DNA from: a virus
Strand: one strand, 5' to 3'
Length of the DNA stretch: 42,690 nt
IMG/VR virus record: IMGVR_UViG_3300044825_002244
Coordinates: 1-42,690 of that record
The notes below the pieces were generated by a model, which was not told where the DNA came from, did no database searches, and was given only the letters and a program-made list of their open reading frames with translations. A program made the position numbers and the translations under genes. Within the stretch, counting starts at the first letter, position 1. Each line of letters begins with the position of its first letter. This document shows positions 14,411 to 22,446 of this stretch, piece by piece.

Positions 14411-15298
14411 GTGACCACCGTCTCCCGCGTCAGCCTCGGCGGCTGGATACAATACGACGATGCGGCCGCACTCTCGCGCGTCAGCCTCGGCGGCTGGATA
14501 CAGGCTGACGCCGTCGGCGGCGCCGCGGCCGATCTGGCCGGCGACGCCACCGCACAGGTCACCGCGACCGGCTCGCTCACCACACAGATCCGCCTCTCCG
14601 GGGCCGCGGCATCCATTGCCACGGCCGCCGGCAGCCTGACCAACCAGATCCGCCTATCCGGTGCGGCTGCCTCGGTCGCCGTCGCCAATGGCGTGCTCAC
14701 GACCCAGATCCGCCTCTCCGGCGCTGCGCTGGCGCAGGTGCTGGCCAGTGGCGCCCTGGCCGCCAGCAACGCCCAGCTGGCGGGGGCCGCGTCGGCGAGC
14801 GCTGTCGCCGCCGGCACGCTCACCACCCAGATCCGCCTTTCGGGCACTGCCGTGATGCAGGCCCTGGCCAGTGCCGGCCTGACCACGACCCCGGCCGGCC
14901 TCTCCGGCAGCGCGACGGCGACGGCCAGCGCATCGGGCGCGCTATCCACCGGCATCAAGCTGGTCGGCGCAGCTTCGGCGATCGCCATCGCCGCCGGTGG
15001 GCTGACGACCGGCATCCGGCTTTCTGGCGCAGCGGCGACCGTCTCCAATGCCAACGGCGACCTGACGATTTCCAGCGGCCTGAGCGCGAGCGCGCTGGCG
15101 CAGGTATCGGCTACGGGCACACTCACCACCCAGATCCGCCTCCAAGCGCAGGCGGTGATGCAGGCCCTGGCCAGCGCCAGCCTATCGATTGGCGGCACGC
15201 CTACGCGGCTGGTCAGCCGGCATTACCTGGCGTCGGTCAAGCGACGGGACTACCTCGCCAATCGGCCCCGCCGAAGTTTCCTCGTGACTGCCGAGTGA
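14411..15298 (+). CDS. 20-residue-repeat fibre/adhesin-like protein
   Basis: 295 residues from a GTG start three bases after the preceding stop. An 11-residue block (SRVSLGGWIQ and context) is duplicated near the N-terminus. Residues about 42-262 consist of 11 imperfect repeats of about 20 residues with pattern LSGAAxAxAxAxGxL-TTQIR. The alternating small residues and periodic hydrophobics suggest a beta-solenoid or trimeric fibre shaft. The C-terminus changes to a basic segment (RLVSRHYLASVKRRDYLANR). It sits between a beta-helix protein and a probable fibre-tail adaptor, so a role in receptor binding is inferred. No enzyme motif is seen. Confidence 0.7.
   Translation: MTTVSRVSLGGWIQYDDAAALSRVSLGGWIQADAVGGAAADLAGDATAQVTATGSLTTQIRLSGAAASIATAAGSLTNQIRLSGAAASVAVANGVLTTQIRLSGAALAQVLASGALAASNAQLAGAASASAVAAGTLTTQIRLSGTAVMQALASAGLTTTPAGLSGSATATASASGALSTGIKLVGAASAIAIAAGGLTTGIRLSGAAATVSNANGDLTISSGLSASALAQVSATGTLTTQIRLQAQAVMQALASASLSIGGTPTRLVSRHYLASVKRRDYLANRPRRSFLVTAE
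14426..14502 (+). repeat. 26-bp direct repeat at the start of the repeat-protein gene
   Basis: Two identical 26-base copies lie at 14426-14451 and 14477-14502, a 51-base period, encoding the duplicated SRVSLGGWIQ block. A recent in-frame duplication is the simplest explanation. Confidence 0.75.
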
Positions 15299-15305
15299 CC
15301 GCCCC

Positions 15306-15614
15306 ATGACCACCGCCACCTGGCCCGCCAAAGACCCCGCCGAATCTCTCGTCTGCGGCTTCGACTTCACTGCCGAACTCGACCCCGGCGAGACGATCAG
15401 CAGTGTCCTGGTGAGTGTCTCGCTGCTCGCCGGTGTCGACCCGGACCCCGCGGCGATGCTCCACGAACTGCCGACGATCGCCGCCGGCGTCGTGCTGCAG
15501 CCATTTCGCGCCGGCGTTCATGGCGCCGTCTACAAGCTGCGCTGTGCCGCCACCCTCGTCCCAACCGGCCGCGTGCTGGTGCTCGCCGCCAATCTCCCGG
15601 TGCGCACGGCATGA
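15306..15614 (+). CDS. Fibre-tail adaptor-like protein
   Basis: 102 residues beginning MTTATWPAKDPAESLVCGFD and continuing FTAELDPGETISSVLVSVSL, the W-P-x-K-D-P ... D-x-T ... D-x-I-x-x pattern seen in small phage proteins annotated as fibre-tail adaptors. The C-terminal half is beta-rich (GVLQPFRAGVHGAVYKLRC-like segment, VLVLAANLPVRTA). Location at the end of the fibre cassette fits. ATGA overlap with the following gene. Family assignment is by memory of the motif, not by search. Confidence 0.6.
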   Translation: MTTATWPAKDPAESLVCGFDFTAELDPGETISSVLVSVSLLAGVDPDPAAMLHELPTIAAGVVLQPFRAGVHGAVYKLRCAATLVPTGRVLVLAANLPVRTA

Positions 15615-15952
15615 GCGATTGGGCCGACATCGCCGCCGAGCGCGAGCAGCAGCTGCGCGACGATGCCCTGGCAGAGCACAGCCGGCGGATGCAGAGCGCG
15701 TGCAGCCCGACCGTCGACTGGCCCGGTCTGGATCGCCGCGAGCGCGTCCGGCACGCCCAGGACGAGCACGACGGCCATGCTGGCAAGCGCCAGGCACCCG
15801 CCAGCGCCGAAAACTGCGCCGTGTGCGAGGAGCCCATCCCCGACGCCCGCCGGCAGGCCGTCCCCGGCGTGCAGACCTGCATCGAATGCCAGCGCGAGCT
15901 GGAATCCGCCGTCGACCATCCCAGCCGCCGCACCCACCCGCATGGACGATGA
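15611..15952 (+). CDS. TraR/DksA-type zinc-finger protein
   Basis: 113 residues. The C-terminal zinc finger C69-A-V-C72 ... C90-I-E-C93 with EEPIPDARRQAVPGVQTC between is the TraR/DksA C4 signature. The N-terminal half is a helical, charged segment (ADIAAEREQQLRDDALAEHS). Many P2- and Mu-type phages carry such small proteins; TraR acts on RNA polymerase through the secondary channel without ppGpp, but whether this one does is unknown. It overlaps both neighbours. Confidence 0.8.
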   Translation: MSDWADIAAEREQQLRDDALAEHSRRMQSACSPTVDWPGLDRRERVRHAQDEHDGHAGKRQAPASAENCAVCEEPIPDARRQAVPGVQTCIECQRELESAVDHPSRRTHPHGR

Positions 15953-16289
15953 CCAGATGACCAGCATCACCGAGATCCTCCCCTACATCGCGATCGCCAA
16001 TTTCATCCTCACCTGGGGGCTGGGCTTTTACCTGTGGCTGGTCCGCCGGTCGATCGCCACCGACCAGCGGGTCAACACCGTCGAGGGCCACCTGATCGAC
16101 AAGTACGAGGAGCACAGCACTCGCCTGACGCACATCGAATCCGCCATCGAGCAGGCGCCGACGCACAAGGACCTGGCCGGCCTCTACAACCGCATCGAAG
16201 GCCTGTCGGAAAAGATCAATTTGCTCGTCGGCGAAGGCCGCGGCCAGACCGACCTGCTGCGCGCACTCGTCCAGCACCACATCAAATAG
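15942..16289 (+). CDS. DUF2730-like membrane/coiled-coil protein
   Basis: 115 residues (ATG at 15942; in-frame ATG at 15957 equally possible). A single transmembrane helix near the N-terminus (ILPYIAIANFILTWGLGFYL) is followed by a long helical, probably coiled-coil region (NTVEGHLIDKYEEHSTRLTH, AGLYNRIEGLSEKINLLVG). This is the layout of DUF2730 proteins, which sit just upstream of the terminase genes in Mu-like phages. Possibly a lysis-related or membrane-anchored component, but the function is not established. Confidence 0.75.
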   Translation: MDDDQMTSITEILPYIAIANFILTWGLGFYLWLVRRSIATDQRVNTVEGHLIDKYEEHSTRLTHIESAIEQAPTHKDLAGLYNRIEGLSEKINLLVGEGRGQTDLLRALVQHHIK

Positions 16290-16307
16290 TCAGCCAAGGA
16301 CACCGCC

Positions 16308-16556
16308 ATGACCGAAAACGACAAGAAGCGCGCCAATGCCCTCCTCGTCAGCCTGCTGTTCGCCGGCGGCGCCAGCCAGGCGCGCACGCTGCAGACCGAG
16401 CTGGAAGCCGTGCATGGCATCGCCGTCACGCTTGACCGCGTGCGAGCCGACCTTTCCTGGCTGGCCGATGTCGGCCTGCTCAACAAAATCAACGACACCG
16501 TCGCGCTCACCGAGGAGGGTCGCGAGACCGCCAAGGGCCTGCGGGCGCTGCCCTGA
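16308..16556 (+). CDS. Winged-helix protein (VpaChn25_0724-like)
   Basis: 82 residues resembling the small winged-helix protein that regularly precedes the small terminase in transposable phages. It has helices (RANALLVSLLFAGGASQART), a recognition helix with the motif VTLDRVRADLSWLADVGLL, and a wing ending ALTEEGRETAKGL. Probably binds DNA, perhaps in packaging initiation or late regulation. AAGGAC precedes the ATG. Its stop overlaps the next ATG by one base (TGATG). Confidence 0.75.
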   Translation: MTENDKKRANALLVSLLFAGGASQARTLQTELEAVHGIAVTLDRVRADLSWLADVGLLNKINDTVALTEEGRETAKGLRALP

Positions 16557-17050
16557 TGGCGCACAGTCCCGAGCTGCGCATGCAGCTGCGCACCGCCTAC
16601 ATCGGCGGCCTGCCGCTCGAACATGCCGCGGACAAGGTCGGCGTGCCGCATGGCACCGCCCGCAACTGGTACCGCGCCGCGCGCGACACCGGCGACGACT
16701 GGGATAGATTCCGCGCCGCCTCGCTGATCGTCGCCGGCGGCGGCATCGAGCAAGCCCTCGGCCGGATCATCGCCGCCGGCCTCATGCGCTGCGAGTCGCT
16801 GCTCGAGCGCACCGCCGATGCCGAAGACCCCTTCGAGGGCGTCAAGGCAATGGCCACGCTGGGCGACACCGTCGCCAAGCTGCGCGCGGCCAGCAAGGGC
16901 ATGATGCCGGAGGCCGACAAGCTGGCGATCGCCATGGACGTGATCAAGCGCCTGGATGCCTTTATCCGCCAGACCACGCCGCAGCACCAGTCCGCGTTCG
17001 CGGAAATCCTCAGCCCCTTCGGTGGCGAGCTGGCCAAGGCCTACGGCTGA
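16556..17050 (+). CDS. Terminase small subunit (DUF1804)
   Basis: 164 residues matching DUF1804, the small terminase of D3112/B3-type phages. The N-terminus is a Mu-gp27-like HTH: MAHSPELRMQLRTAYIGGLP, LEHAADKVGVPHGTARNWYR and RAARDTGDDWDRFRAA. The remaining helices form the oligomerisation part, ending FAEILSPFGGELAKAYG. It would recognise the phage end and direct headful packaging into host DNA. Immediately upstream of the large subunit. Confidence 0.88.
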   Translation: MAHSPELRMQLRTAYIGGLPLEHAADKVGVPHGTARNWYRAARDTGDDWDRFRAASLIVAGGGIEQALGRIIAAGLMRCESLLERTADAEDPFEGVKAMATLGDTVAKLRAASKGMMPEADKLAIAMDVIKRLDAFIRQTTPQHQSAFAEILSPFGGELAKAYG

Positions 17051-17066
17051 AAGGCCATCGACCGGC

Positions 17067-18875
17067 ATGGCCAAATCCCCCGACACCCTCAGCGAGACCG
17101 CGTTTCTCGGACAGCTCGAAGAGATCGCCCGTGCCGCCCGCGCCGAACTCAATGCGCGCCAGATCGGCCTCGACCCGTCGCCGGCCGCACGCCGCGAACG
17201 CCGCCGGCGCGTGCTGCTCGATGGCGATTTCGCCTTCTTCGCCTATACCTACCTCAGCCACCACATCCGGCCGCCGGCCTCGCGCTTCCACGAGCACTTC
17301 TTCACGCGCTTTCCGGCCATCCTCGAAAAGCCATCCGGCGCCAAGGAGTGGTGGATCGCGCCGCGCGGCGAGGCCAAGTCGAGCCTGCTGACCAAGGTCG
17401 GACCGGTCTGGTGCGCCGTGCGCGGCCTGCTGCAGCGCGCCGCCATCCGCCAGGAGATCGGCTGGCCGGCAGACCGGCCGGCGCCGTACTTCATCGACTA
17501 CATCATCCTGCTCGGTGCCGAGACCAAGCTGCCGACCAAGCTGCTCGAGGTCGTTAAAGTCGAGCTGCAATATAACGCCGCGCTGGCGCTCGATTTCCCC
17601 GAGGCCTGCGGCGCCACGCGCAACTGGAAGATCGGCGAGTTCTCGACCAAAACCGGCGTCAAGGTCGAGAGCTTCGGCGCCGAGCAGGCGATTCGTGGCA
17701 CCTTCCACGGCGCCAGCCGGCCCAAGCTGCTGCTGGGTGACGACCTGATCACCGACAAGGAAGCGAAGAGCCCGACCGAGCGCGACAACCGCTGGGATTG
17801 GCTCGAGAAGGCAGTCGACTACCTCGGCCCGCCAGATGGCAGCGTCAAGTATCTCGGCGTCGGCACCGTCCTGCACAAGGAGGATCCGATCAGCCGCGCC
17901 AAGGCGACCATTGGCCACCTGGTGCATCATTTCCGCGCCATCGAGCAGCCGCCGACGCACGCCGACCTGTGGGAGCGCTGCCAGGAGGTGATGCTCAACG
18001 ACGACAAGGCGGCCGAGGAAGAGGCCGCGGCGCGCGGCGAAGTGCTCGACCAGGCGCAGCTGCCGTCGTTCAAGTACTACATGGAGAACCGGCCAGACAT
18101 GGATGCCGGCGCCGTGATCAGCTGGCCGGCCGTGCGCTCGCTGTACTGGCTGATGCGCGCCCGCGCCAAGAACCTGCGCGCCTTCAACACCGAGATGCAG
18201 GGCGACCCGAGGAGCGATGAGGACAAGGTCTTCGCGCCGGTCACGTTCTCGATCCGCCGCAGTGATCGCTGGGTCCATCTCGGCGCCTGCGACCCGTCGA
18301 TGGGCAAGGGCGAAAAGTCGCACCCATCGGCGATCCTCGGTGGCTGCTACGACCGCGAGCGCGGCCAGCTGCACGTGGTCGAGGCGCGCATCAAGCGCCG
18401 CGTGCCGAGCAAGCTGGAATCCGACCTGATCGCTTTCCAGCGCGATTTCTCGCCGATGCGCATCGGCTTCGAGAACAACAATGCCTACGAACACAGCCGA
18501 CAGACCTTCGTCACCGCTGCGCTGCGCGCCGGTGTCGCCCTGCCACTGATCGGCCTGCCGGCGAGCATCGAGCGCGAAATTCGCATCGAAGGCATGGAGC
18601 CTTTCATCACCGACGCCATGGCGCCGCGGATTCTCTTCGACCCGGCCCTGACGCAGCTGCTCGGCGAGCTGGATACCTGGCCCGAGCGCCAGGCCGGGCA
18701 CGACTACGACGGCCTCTGCGCGCTCTATATCCTGTGGGATGTCGCCCTGCGCTACGGTGGCGCCAGCGCGACGGTCGGGTTTCAGACGGTCTCACGCCGC
18801 GGCAGCGGTGGCGAGGATCGGCACGCCGCCGATGACCACAGCGGCGAGCGCGCCGCATCGAGGAGCATGTTTTGA
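17067..18875 (+). CDS. Terminase large subunit (Mu gp28-like)
   Basis: 602 residues from the ATG at 17067. Packaging ATPase-nuclease: a Walker-A-like APRGEAKSS at about residues 98-106, Walker B LLLGDDLI at about 221-228, a coupling region near GTVLHKEDP, and a nuclease domain with D409 in GACDPSMGKGEKSH plus a late acidic motif HDYDGLCAL. The N-terminal 50 residues are basic and helical. It lies between DUF1804 and the portal as in Mu-like phages. Its stop overlaps the portal start in a TTGA junction. Confidence 0.92.
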   Translation: MAKSPDTLSETAFLGQLEEIARAARAELNARQIGLDPSPAARRERRRRVLLDGDFAFFAYTYLSHHIRPPASRFHEHFFTRFPAILEKPSGAKEWWIAPRGEAKSSLLTKVGPVWCAVRGLLQRAAIRQEIGWPADRPAPYFIDYIILLGAETKLPTKLLEVVKVELQYNAALALDFPEACGATRNWKIGEFSTKTGVKVESFGAEQAIRGTFHGASRPKLLLGDDLITDKEAKSPTERDNRWDWLEKAVDYLGPPDGSVKYLGVGTVLHKEDPISRAKATIGHLVHHFRAIEQPPTHADLWERCQEVMLNDDKAAEEEAAARGEVLDQAQLPSFKYYMENRPDMDAGAVISWPAVRSLYWLMRARAKNLRAFNTEMQGDPRSDEDKVFAPVTFSIRRSDRWVHLGACDPSMGKGEKSHPSAILGGCYDRERGQLHVVEARIKRRVPSKLESDLIAFQRDFSPMRIGFENNNAYEHSRQTFVTAALRAGVALPLIGLPASIEREIRIEGMEPFITDAMAPRILFDPALTQLLGELDTWPERQAGHDYDGLCALYILWDVALRYGGASATVGFQTVSRRGSGGEDRHAADDHSGERAASRSMF

Positions 18876-20563
18876 GCCTAGTCGACCAATACGGCCGCCC
18901 AATCGACCGCGGCGCGCTGCGCGAGCCGCAGACCAGCCGCGTCACCACGCTGCAGAACGAATATTTGACCGGCCAGCTGGACGGCCTCAGCCCGGCCCGC
19001 GTGGCTGCCAGGCTGCGCGCGGCAGACGACGGCGACCTGTGGGCGCAACATCGTCTTTTCAGTGACCTCGAAGAGCGCGACGCGCATCTCTATGCCGAGA
19101 TGGGCAAGCGCCGGCGGGCGCCGCTGACGCTGGACTGGACGATCGAGCCGCCGCGCAACCCCAGCGCAGCCGAGAAGGCCAACGCGGAATGGCTCACCGA
19201 GGTGCTCACCGACGCCGCCGACCCCTTCGAGGAGCTGCTCGTCGCGCTGATGGATGGCGTCGGGCACGGGTTCGCGCCGGTCGAACTGGCCTGGCTAAAG
19301 TCCGGCAAGGAGCTGCTGCCCGCTTTCCACCCCCGCCCGCAGGAGTGGTTCCGCCTGGACGCCGCCCGGCGCGAACTGCGGCTACGCGATGCCAGTGCCG
19401 ACGGCGCCCTGCTGCAGCCCTTTGGCTGGGTCATGCACACCTACGGCAAGGCCAAGACCGGCTACCTGGGCCGCATGGGCCTGCATCGCGTACTCGTCTG
19501 GCCATTCCTCTACAAAGCCTACGCCATCGGCGACTTCGCCGAGTTCCTGGAGACCTTCGGCCTGCCGATGATCACCGGCAAGTATTTCAGCGGCGCGACC
19601 GACGACGAAAAGGCCAGCCTGCTGCGCGCCGTCACTGCCCTCGGGCACGACGCCCGCGCCATCATGCCGGCCGAGATGCAGCTCGAAATCCAGGGTATCA
19701 CCGGCAACGGCAGCACCTCGCCGCACCTGGCGATGGTCGATTGGGCCGAGCGCAGCCAGAGCAAGGCCATCCTGGGCCAGACGATGAGCGCCGAGGCCAA
19801 GTCGACCGGCATCGGCAGCGGCAATGCCGATCTGCACGACGAGGTGCGGCACGACATCCTCAAGGCCGATGCGCGCCAGATCGAGGGCACCATCACCCGC
19901 GACCTGCTCTATCCTCTGATCGCCCTCAACCGCGGCGGCATCGACAGCCTCGCCCGCTGCCCGCGCCTGGTGTTCGACACCGGCGAGCCGGAAGACCTGG
20001 CCGCCTACGCCGACAGCCTGCCCAAGCTCGTGGCCGTCGGCATGAAGAAGATCCCGGTCGCCTGGGTGCATGAAAAGCTGCGCATCCCGGAAGCCGCCGA
20101 GGGCGAGGAAACGCTGGGGGCGCCAGCCGCAGACGCTGCCGGCCAGCCACCGCGCGGGCCGGGCAAGCCGGGCGGCAAGACAATGCCAGACGATGAGGAC
20201 GGCGAAGGCAACGAAGGCAACGAGGGGGGCAAAGGCGGCGCCGACCCCGACAAATCGCCGGACCAGGACAAGACTCCCGCCGCCCTGGCTGCCCTGGCCG
20301 CTGCCGAGCGTGCCGCGGCCGAGCGCGACGCGCTGGACGACCTGGCCGACCTGATGGGCGAGGAGTGGCAGCCGACCATGGACGGCCTGCTCTCGCCCTT
20401 CGACCGCCTGGCGCAGGAAGCCGCCACCCTGCAGGAGTTTCGCGACCGCCTGCCCGAGGTGATCGCCGGCATGGATAGCGCGGCCCTCGTCGATCTGCTG
20501 GCGCGCGGTACCTTCTGGGCCTACCTGGCCGGGCGCGCCGTGCCTGGCAAGCCAGCAGCCTGA
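18872..20563 (+). CDS. Portal protein (DUF935, Mu gp29-like)
   Basis: 563 residues. The DUF935 portal core is clear from PIDRGALREPQTSRVTTLQN through LTLDWTIEPPRNPS, VGHGFAPVELAWLKSG, LHRVLVWPFLYKAYAIGDFA and TFGLPMITGKYF to QTMSAEAKSTGIGSGNADLH. An acidic glycine-rich linker (about 430-470, DDEDGEGNEGNEGGKGG) leads to a helical C-terminus. The portal forms the dodecameric packaging and connector ring. The start is a TTG at 18872 overlapping the terminase stop, with AGGAG about seven bases upstream; no in-frame ATG lies nearby. Confidence 0.92.
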   Translation: MSLVDQYGRPIDRGALREPQTSRVTTLQNEYLTGQLDGLSPARVAARLRAADDGDLWAQHRLFSDLEERDAHLYAEMGKRRRAPLTLDWTIEPPRNPSAAEKANAEWLTEVLTDAADPFEELLVALMDGVGHGFAPVELAWLKSGKELLPAFHPRPQEWFRLDAARRELRLRDASADGALLQPFGWVMHTYGKAKTGYLGRMGLHRVLVWPFLYKAYAIGDFAEFLETFGLPMITGKYFSGATDDEKASLLRAVTALGHDARAIMPAEMQLEIQGITGNGSTSPHLAMVDWAERSQSKAILGQTMSAEAKSTGIGSGNADLHDEVRHDILKADARQIEGTITRDLLYPLIALNRGGIDSLARCPRLVFDTGEPEDLAAYADSLPKLVAVGMKKIPVAWVHEKLRIPEAAEGEETLGAPAADAAGQPPRGPGKPGGKTMPDDEDGEGNEGNEGGKGGADPDKSPDQDKTPAALAALAAAERAAAERDALDDLADLMGEEWQPTMDGLLSPFDRLAQEAATLQEFRDRLPEVIAGMDSAALVDLLARGTFWAYLAGRAVPGKPAA

Positions 20564-20835
20564 TGGTCATGGCCAAGCTGCCGCCGGACCTTGGCCTGGC
20601 GGTGCAGATCGTCGCAGCCAGGCACCCGCTGGCGCTGCAGCGGAAACTGGCCGGCGATCGCGGCCGCTGGCGCACCGTCGGGCGCATCGTAGGCCTGGCC
20701 GCTGCCGCCATGGAGCGGGCCGCGCGGATGGCGGCCCTCTGCGAACCGATGGACCTGCGCCTGGTCATTGACGACCGGGAGCAAGCGCCGATCGCCGCCT
20801 GGTCGCGCGATGCTGGCTGGCACGGCCTGCCGTGA
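20563..20835 (+). CDS. Small protein between portal and F-like head gene
   Basis: 90 residues: a helical, Arg/Ala-rich N-terminal two-thirds (DLGLAVQIVAARHPLALQRK, RIVGLAAAAMERAARMAAL) and a short beta end (DLRLVIDDREQAPIAAWSRD). Two in-frame ATGs (20563, 20569) are close together. It is coupled upstream (TGATG) and downstream (overlap of four bases). Small genes of unknown function in this position recur in D3112-type phages. Confidence 0.65.
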   Translation: MVMAKLPPDLGLAVQIVAARHPLALQRKLAGDRGRWRTVGRIVGLAAAAMERAARMAALCEPMDLRLVIDDREQAPIAAWSRDAGWHGLP

Positions 20836-22352
20836 TCGACCTCACCCTCAAGCTCCTGCCACCGCAGGAGGCCATCGAGTACTTCCGGCAAAAGGGCTAC
20901 CAGATCGGTTTTTCGTACCTGGATGTCTGGCAGCAGGAGCACCAGGTGGCGTTCACCGTCGCCAAGGCCATGGAGCTCGATCTGCTGGCCGACATCCGGG
21001 CGCAGGTCGACGCCGCCCTGGCCAACGGCACAACGCTGCAGACCTTCATCGACGAGCTGCGCCCCAACCTGGTCAAGCGCGGCTGGTGGGGCACGCGCGA
21101 GGTCGTCGACCCGAAGACCGGGGAGAAAGTCCTCGCCCGGCTCGGCAGCCCGCGCCGGCTGAAGGTCATCTACGACACCAATCTACGCACCGCGCACGCC
21201 GAGGGCCAGTGGCAGCGCATCCAGGCGGCCAAGGATCGCCTGCCGTACCTCATGTACGACCACACCCCGAGCACCTACGAGCGCCCCGAGCACGCCGCCT
21301 GGGATGGCCTGGTGCTGCCGGCCGACGATCCGTGGTGGCTGCGGCACATGCCGGTCAAGGCGTGGGGCTGCAAGTGCCGGGTGATCCAGCTCGGCGAGCG
21401 CCAGCTGAAGCGCCTCGGCAAGGGCGTCGACCAGGCCCCCGAGGAGCAGTGGCGCGACTACACCAATGCGCGCAGCGGCGAAACGCAGCGGGTGCCTGCG
21501 GGGGTCGATCCGGCGTTCAACTATCCGCCTGGTGGGCGGCGGCAGGCGATCGAGAAGAGTCTGGCGGAGAAGCAGGTGAGGGAAGAGGCCACCGTGAAGA
21601 CTAAGCCAAACATTCCATCGCCGCCAAAATTTGTCGAGCAGCCAACCGCCAAAGCTGCCGCGGAATGGGCGGTAACTAACAACCTGGCCGACTATGCCGA
21701 CTATACGGGCATCAAGACAGAGGTTGCGAACACATGGAACAAGAGCCTGTTCGATCACTTGCAGGAGTTCCCTGAACTGCGCCCCGCGCAGAAGTTTACC
21801 GGCACCATTCAGGCCCAAAACGCTCGATGGCGAGAACTCGAGATCCAGAGGTTTGTCGATGCGCTGGCAAGTAAAAATCCAGACGGTGACCTGGCGATGT
21901 TTCGGAGGACCGCCGAGGGGTGGGTCAAGCCTCGCAAAACAGACAACAGATATGCTCAATCATGGACGCATCCCCATGTGTCCGGGATCTCGGTCAACAA
22001 AAAATGGGGTTCGGCCGATGTCGAGTTCAAGCGCCACCTGTCGCGGGACACAGAATCGCAGTGGCACCCCGTTGGGTGCGACACAGTTCGAAGCGTGGTC
22101 GACCACGAGCTTGGGCACCAACTGGACAGCCTTTTGCAGTTAAGCGTTGACGGCGAAGTGAAGGCGATCTATAAAGAAGCGATCGACAAGGGAATTGCGT
22201 CGGAGGTATCTACTTATGCCGGGAAAAATATTGGTGAGTTCATCGCAGAGTGTTGGGCTGAATCGTGGAACAGCCCCTCCCCGAGAGAATTCGCGCGGCG
22301 TATCGCCGACATCGTCCGCGGAAGATATCGAGAGCGCGCTTCCGGGTTATAA
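20832..22352 (+). CDS. Mu F-like minor head protein fused to an ATLF-like zincin domain
   Basis: 506 residues. Residues about 1-240 are a Mu F/SPP1 gp7-like head morphogenesis domain: LKLLPPQEAIEYFRQKGYQI, VIYDTNLRTAHAEGQW, YLMYDHTPSTYERPEHAAWD and MPVKAWGCKCRVIQLGERQL. After a charged linker the C-terminal half changes character and base composition. It carries H425-E-L-G-H429 in VVDHELGHQLDSLL and, 40 residues later, YAGKNIGEFIAECWAESW with E469/E473. HExGH followed by YA...EFxAE is the arrangement of anthrax-lethal-factor-like zincins. F-like proteins fused to variable toxins are known as MuF polymorphic toxins, so an injected or packaged metallopeptidase effector is inferred. Confidence 0.85.
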   Translation: MIDLTLKLLPPQEAIEYFRQKGYQIGFSYLDVWQQEHQVAFTVAKAMELDLLADIRAQVDAALANGTTLQTFIDELRPNLVKRGWWGTREVVDPKTGEKVLARLGSPRRLKVIYDTNLRTAHAEGQWQRIQAAKDRLPYLMYDHTPSTYERPEHAAWDGLVLPADDPWWLRHMPVKAWGCKCRVIQLGERQLKRLGKGVDQAPEEQWRDYTNARSGETQRVPAGVDPAFNYPPGGRRQAIEKSLAEKQVREEATVKTKPNIPSPPKFVEQPTAKAAAEWAVTNNLADYADYTGIKTEVANTWNKSLFDHLQEFPELRPAQKFTGTIQAQNARWRELEIQRFVDALASKNPDGDLAMFRRTAEGWVKPRKTDNRYAQSWTHPHVSGISVNKKWGSADVEFKRHLSRDTESQWHPVGCDTVRSVVDHELGHQLDSLLQLSVDGEVKAIYKEAIDKGIASEVSTYAGKNIGEFIAECWAESWNSPSPREFARRIADIVRGRYRERASGL

Positions 22353-22446
22353 GATCGACTACGGGATCATTACCTCCGGGCTTTGTCCGACAGAGGCAGA
22401 GCAGGAGCATTTCGACGCACACATAGCCGGCAGGCCGCCCGCTTAG
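22216..22446 (+). CDS. Possible small overlapping ORF after the MuF-zincin gene
   Basis: A 76-residue frame overlapping the end of the F-like gene in another frame and extending 94 bases past its stop. The first part mirrors coding sequence of the larger gene and looks like shadow. The part beyond it (ALPGYKIDYGIITSGLCPTE, AEQEHFDAHIAGRPPA) reads like genuine protein. No Shine-Dalgarno is visible at the ATG (22216) or at an in-frame GTG (22234). It could be an immunity-type gene, the end of a frameshifted extension of the zincin protein, or chance. Weakly supported. Confidence 0.25.
   Translation: MPGKILVSSSQSVGLNRGTAPPRENSRGVSPTSSAEDIESALPGYKIDYGIITSGLCPTEAEQEHFDAHIAGRPPA

Noticed and set aside
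17010-18701. Long minus-strand frame opposite the large terminase
   Set aside because: Antisense shadow in GC-rich DNA with no family features.
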